DNA from: Pontiellaceae bacterium
GTDB lineage: Bacteria; Verrucomicrobiota; Kiritimatiellia; Kiritimatiellales; Pontiellaceae
Assembly (NCBI GenBank): GCA_016937945.1
Contig: JAFGVP010000175.1
Coordinates: 1 to 33,687 of the forward strand
Length of the DNA: 33,687 bases
Reading direction: 5' to 3'
Below are positions 32,383-33,687 of this stretch, one piece after another. The translations under genes and the position numbers were made by a program. Every line of letters begins with the position of its first letter. The first letter of the stretch is position 1. The notes under the pieces were generated by a model. It did no database searches. It saw only the letters and a list, made by a program, of their open reading frames with translations, and was not told where the DNA came from.

Positions 32383-32939
32383 TTAAACGACAACCAAAAA
32401 ATCAGGATTTTTAACGGCTGAGTTCGCAGCAACAATTAATTTCCGCATTACGGCGGTCAAGGCGACTTTTTTAAGACGATGGTTATCTTCAACCAAACGA
32501 GTATAGAACTCCTTCATTGCGGGGTTGTGCTGGATTGCACAGCCCGCTGCCATATAGAGGCAGGCTCGAAGTCGCTTGCGACCCCCATGGATGTGGCTCC
32601 GCTATCCCGGTTATAGGGGGCCAGGCCGGCCAGCGCCGCGATTTCCTGACAGGAAAGCGTTCCGATTTCCGGAATATGTGCAAGCAGGGTTGCGGCGCAG
32701 ATTTTCCCCAGCCCCTTTATACGTTGGATTCGCCGGTTTTTTTCTTTCATTGGCGCGTTGGTACTGATCGTCTCCGCGATCTTCTTCTCAAGCATCTTGA
32801 GCTCCTTCTCGATCCAGTTAAGGTGCTTTTTCACCATTGCAAGGAACGATGGATCGGCGGCGGTTTCAAGCCGGCTCGTTTCGGCGGTGCGCATTTCATT
32901 GAGCTGCTGGCGCCGGTCAACTAATGCACACAAAAGCCG
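32383..32939 (-). pseudogene. IS110-family transposase, C-terminal remnant with frameshift
   Basis: The readable part starts near 32939 (LCALVDRRQQLNEMRTAE, then a coiled helix) and contains the Transposase_20-type core (IQRIKGLGKICAATLLAHIPEIG, then AALAGLAPYNRDSG). At a run of five C (32582-32586) the frame shifts. In the next frame the typical IS110 ending continues (RKRLRACLYMAAGCAI, then MKEFYTRLVEDNHRLKKVAL and MRKLIVAANSAVKNP) to a TAA at 32383-32385. The N-terminal DEDD catalytic domain is absent, so it cannot be active. One missing G restores the frame. It is joined in frame to the IS1380 fragment upstream. Confidence 0.85.
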
Positions 32940-33352
32940 CTGTTCCTTGATCCGGGTCTCCATGTCGCTACGGGCACAGTACCCGTGGTCGTAGAGATCC
33001 TGAGGATCGCCGTCGAGCGAGGTGACGATAAAACGCGGGTTGCTGCCGCGCGAACTGTGTTCGGCTTTTATGATGACTCGTCGTTCCCGATCCCATGTTC
33101 CGGCCGCGTAGCTGAACGCGATGAAGAGCCTCTGCTTCTTTCCGGTTTCACTGAAGAGTGCTTCAGCCGCTTCCATAAGCGCAGCGCCCATGGCCTTGAG
33201 TCTTTTGTTTTTGGCCAACCCAAGCTGCCGGTCCGCCTGTTTGAGCAGCATGACGCCTTCCAAAGAAGAGATGTTTCCGCCGGAAAGTCGGCGTTAACCT
33301 TTCTTGATTTACAGGAAGGGAAAGCGTACGAGGTTTGTTTACATTTCGTCAT
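32940..33352 (-). pseudogene. IS1380-family transposase, internally deleted and frameshifted remnant
   Basis: It starts MTKCKQTSYAFPSCKSRKVNADF (ATG at 33352), the usual IS1380 opening. A one-base loss in the A run at 33284-33286 breaks the frame; adding a base gives ADFSGGNISSLEGVMLLKQAD. The chain then jumps from the N-terminal QADRQLGL directly to the later segment GLAKNKRLKAM, so the middle with the first catalytic aspartates is missing. It resumes with GKKQRLFIAFSYAAGTWDRER and RFIVTSLDGDPQDLYDHGYCAR and ends at METRIKEQ, where the IS110 fragment begins. The internal deletion shares the LGL/GLA residues on both sides. Not functional. Confidence 0.85.
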
Positions 33353-33422
33353 GGCGTCTTTCTCTGCGGGAAGAGACTGCACTTTAGCAGGTAACAACGG
33401 AAACGCTTCTTTATTGGTGAAT

Positions 33423-33437
33423 ATATTCGGGCTAGAA
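33423..33437 (-). repeat. Right inverted repeat of the IS1380-like remnant
   Basis: Minus-strand copy TTCTAGCCCGAATAT of the left repeat at 32331-32345. It lies 70 bases upstream of the IS1380 transposase start, a normal distance for this family. Confidence 0.65.
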
Positions 33438-33506
33438 CGGCTACGTTTCCTCCGTTTTCACCATGGGAAGGCAAAAGGCGGCATCAGGATCGAAAAAAAC
33501 GAAAAC

Positions 33507-33687
33507 TCATCGCTGGTACCAGGGTTTAAACGAACCCTGCTTCAGGTCAACCCCGTCGAGCAGCAGGGCCAATGCTTCGGGAGCAAGCTCAAGCTTCCCT
33601 TTCGCCCCGACGCCCTTCGGCCAGGTAAAGCATCCCTGTTCGAGTCGTTTGATCGCCACCCACATGCCTGTGCCGTCCCAGAACAGC
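33507..33687 (-). pseudogene. IS66-family accessory protein (TnpB/Orf2), C-terminal part
   Basis: The frame enters from the right window edge and ends at a TGA at 33507-33509. The 59 visible residues read LFWDGTGMWVAIKRLEQG, then CFTWPKG, and finish with ELAPEALALLLDGVDLKQG and KPWYQR. This is the conserved end of IS66 Orf2 proteins, where W-D-G-x-G-M-x-V and L-x-L-L-x-G-x-D-L are hallmark positions. The transposase gene tnpC should follow on the minus strand, but IS1380 sequence lies there instead, so the element appears truncated. Its N-terminus is beyond the window, so whether Orf2 itself is complete is unknown. Confidence 0.85.

Larger units (their letters stand above)
32331..33437. mobile_element. 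Degenerate IS1380-like element with embedded IS110 fragment
   Basis: The 1.1-kb stretch is bounded by a 15-bp imperfect inverted repeat pair. Reading on the minus strand, it holds the start and a later part of an IS1380-type transposase, directly fused to the C-terminal half of an IS110/IS116-type transposase. Both parts carry frameshifts. IS110 elements normally lack inverted repeats of this kind, so the repeats are most likely those of the IS1380 element. The element cannot encode an active transposase and is a fossil. Confidence 0.6.

Noticed and set aside
32010-32435. 141-codon minus-strand frame over the TPR start and IS end
   Set aside because: It crosses the signal peptide of the TPR gene and the inverted repeat in another frame, with no recognisable content.

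Overview
The window looks like a chromosomal segment from a Gram-negative bacterium of the PVC group (Verrucomicrobiota/Kiritimatiellota-like). The evidence is a set of outer-membrane systems (Lol-type and Mla-type ABC transporters, a Wza/Wzc-type polysaccharide export locus, ExbB/ExbD/TonB), a ribonuclease HIII, and a secreted protein with an SHD1-like module of the kind common in this superphylum. The phylum call is an inference from gene content, not from a phylogeny. Base composition is moderate, genes are tightly packed, and several junctions are ATGA stop/start overlaps.

Layout. 1-423: left edge with no convincing gene, then a tRNA-Leu(CAG) on the minus strand with its own sigma70-like promoter and terminator. 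423-3093: homoserine dehydrogenase followed by aspartate kinase (minus). 3286-5270: two envelope proteins of unknown role, one SHD1-like and one with a TonB-like N-terminus and a PA14-like C-terminal part. 5662-12156: a long minus-strand run in the order FAH-family hydrolase, small secreted protein, LolC/E-type permease, an unusual 'WPxY' repeat protein, then MlaE, MlaF and MlaD homologues. 12286-13431: plus-strand SRAP protein and type II dehydroquinase. 13467-23235: a minus-strand run that begins with three orphan secreted proteins, continues with an outer-membrane barrel, a Wzc-type tyrosine kinase and a short Wza-type lipoprotein, and passes with small gaps into housekeeping genes nadD, rsfS, cysS, tmk and holB. 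23327-27500: plus-strand rnhC, rpmE, prfA and nadB. 27544-32118: a minus-strand operon of a large TPR protein, ExbB, ExbD, a TonB-like protein and a small zinc-ribbon membrane protein. 32331-33687: an insertion-sequence graveyard with remnants of IS110, IS1380 and IS66 families.

How the parts work together. The polysaccharide locus has transport parts (co-polymerase/kinase, lipoprotein, barrel) but no glycosyltransferase, so the sugar-building genes must lie elsewhere. The Wza-like protein is too short to make its own outer-membrane channel, which fits with the separate barrel gene. The Mla-type genes encode the inner-membrane complex (permease, ATPase, MCE protein), but no MlaA, MlaB or MlaC homologue is visible here. 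The TPR-ExbB-ExbD-TonB set looks like a dedicated energy-transduction module with an outer-membrane-facing TPR partner.

The most interesting unexplained items are the WPxY repeat protein inside the Lol/Mla operon, the three orphan secreted proteins leading the export locus, and the IS1380/IS110 chimera enclosed by one pair of inverted repeats. All assignments come from reading the sequence by eye; no database search was run.
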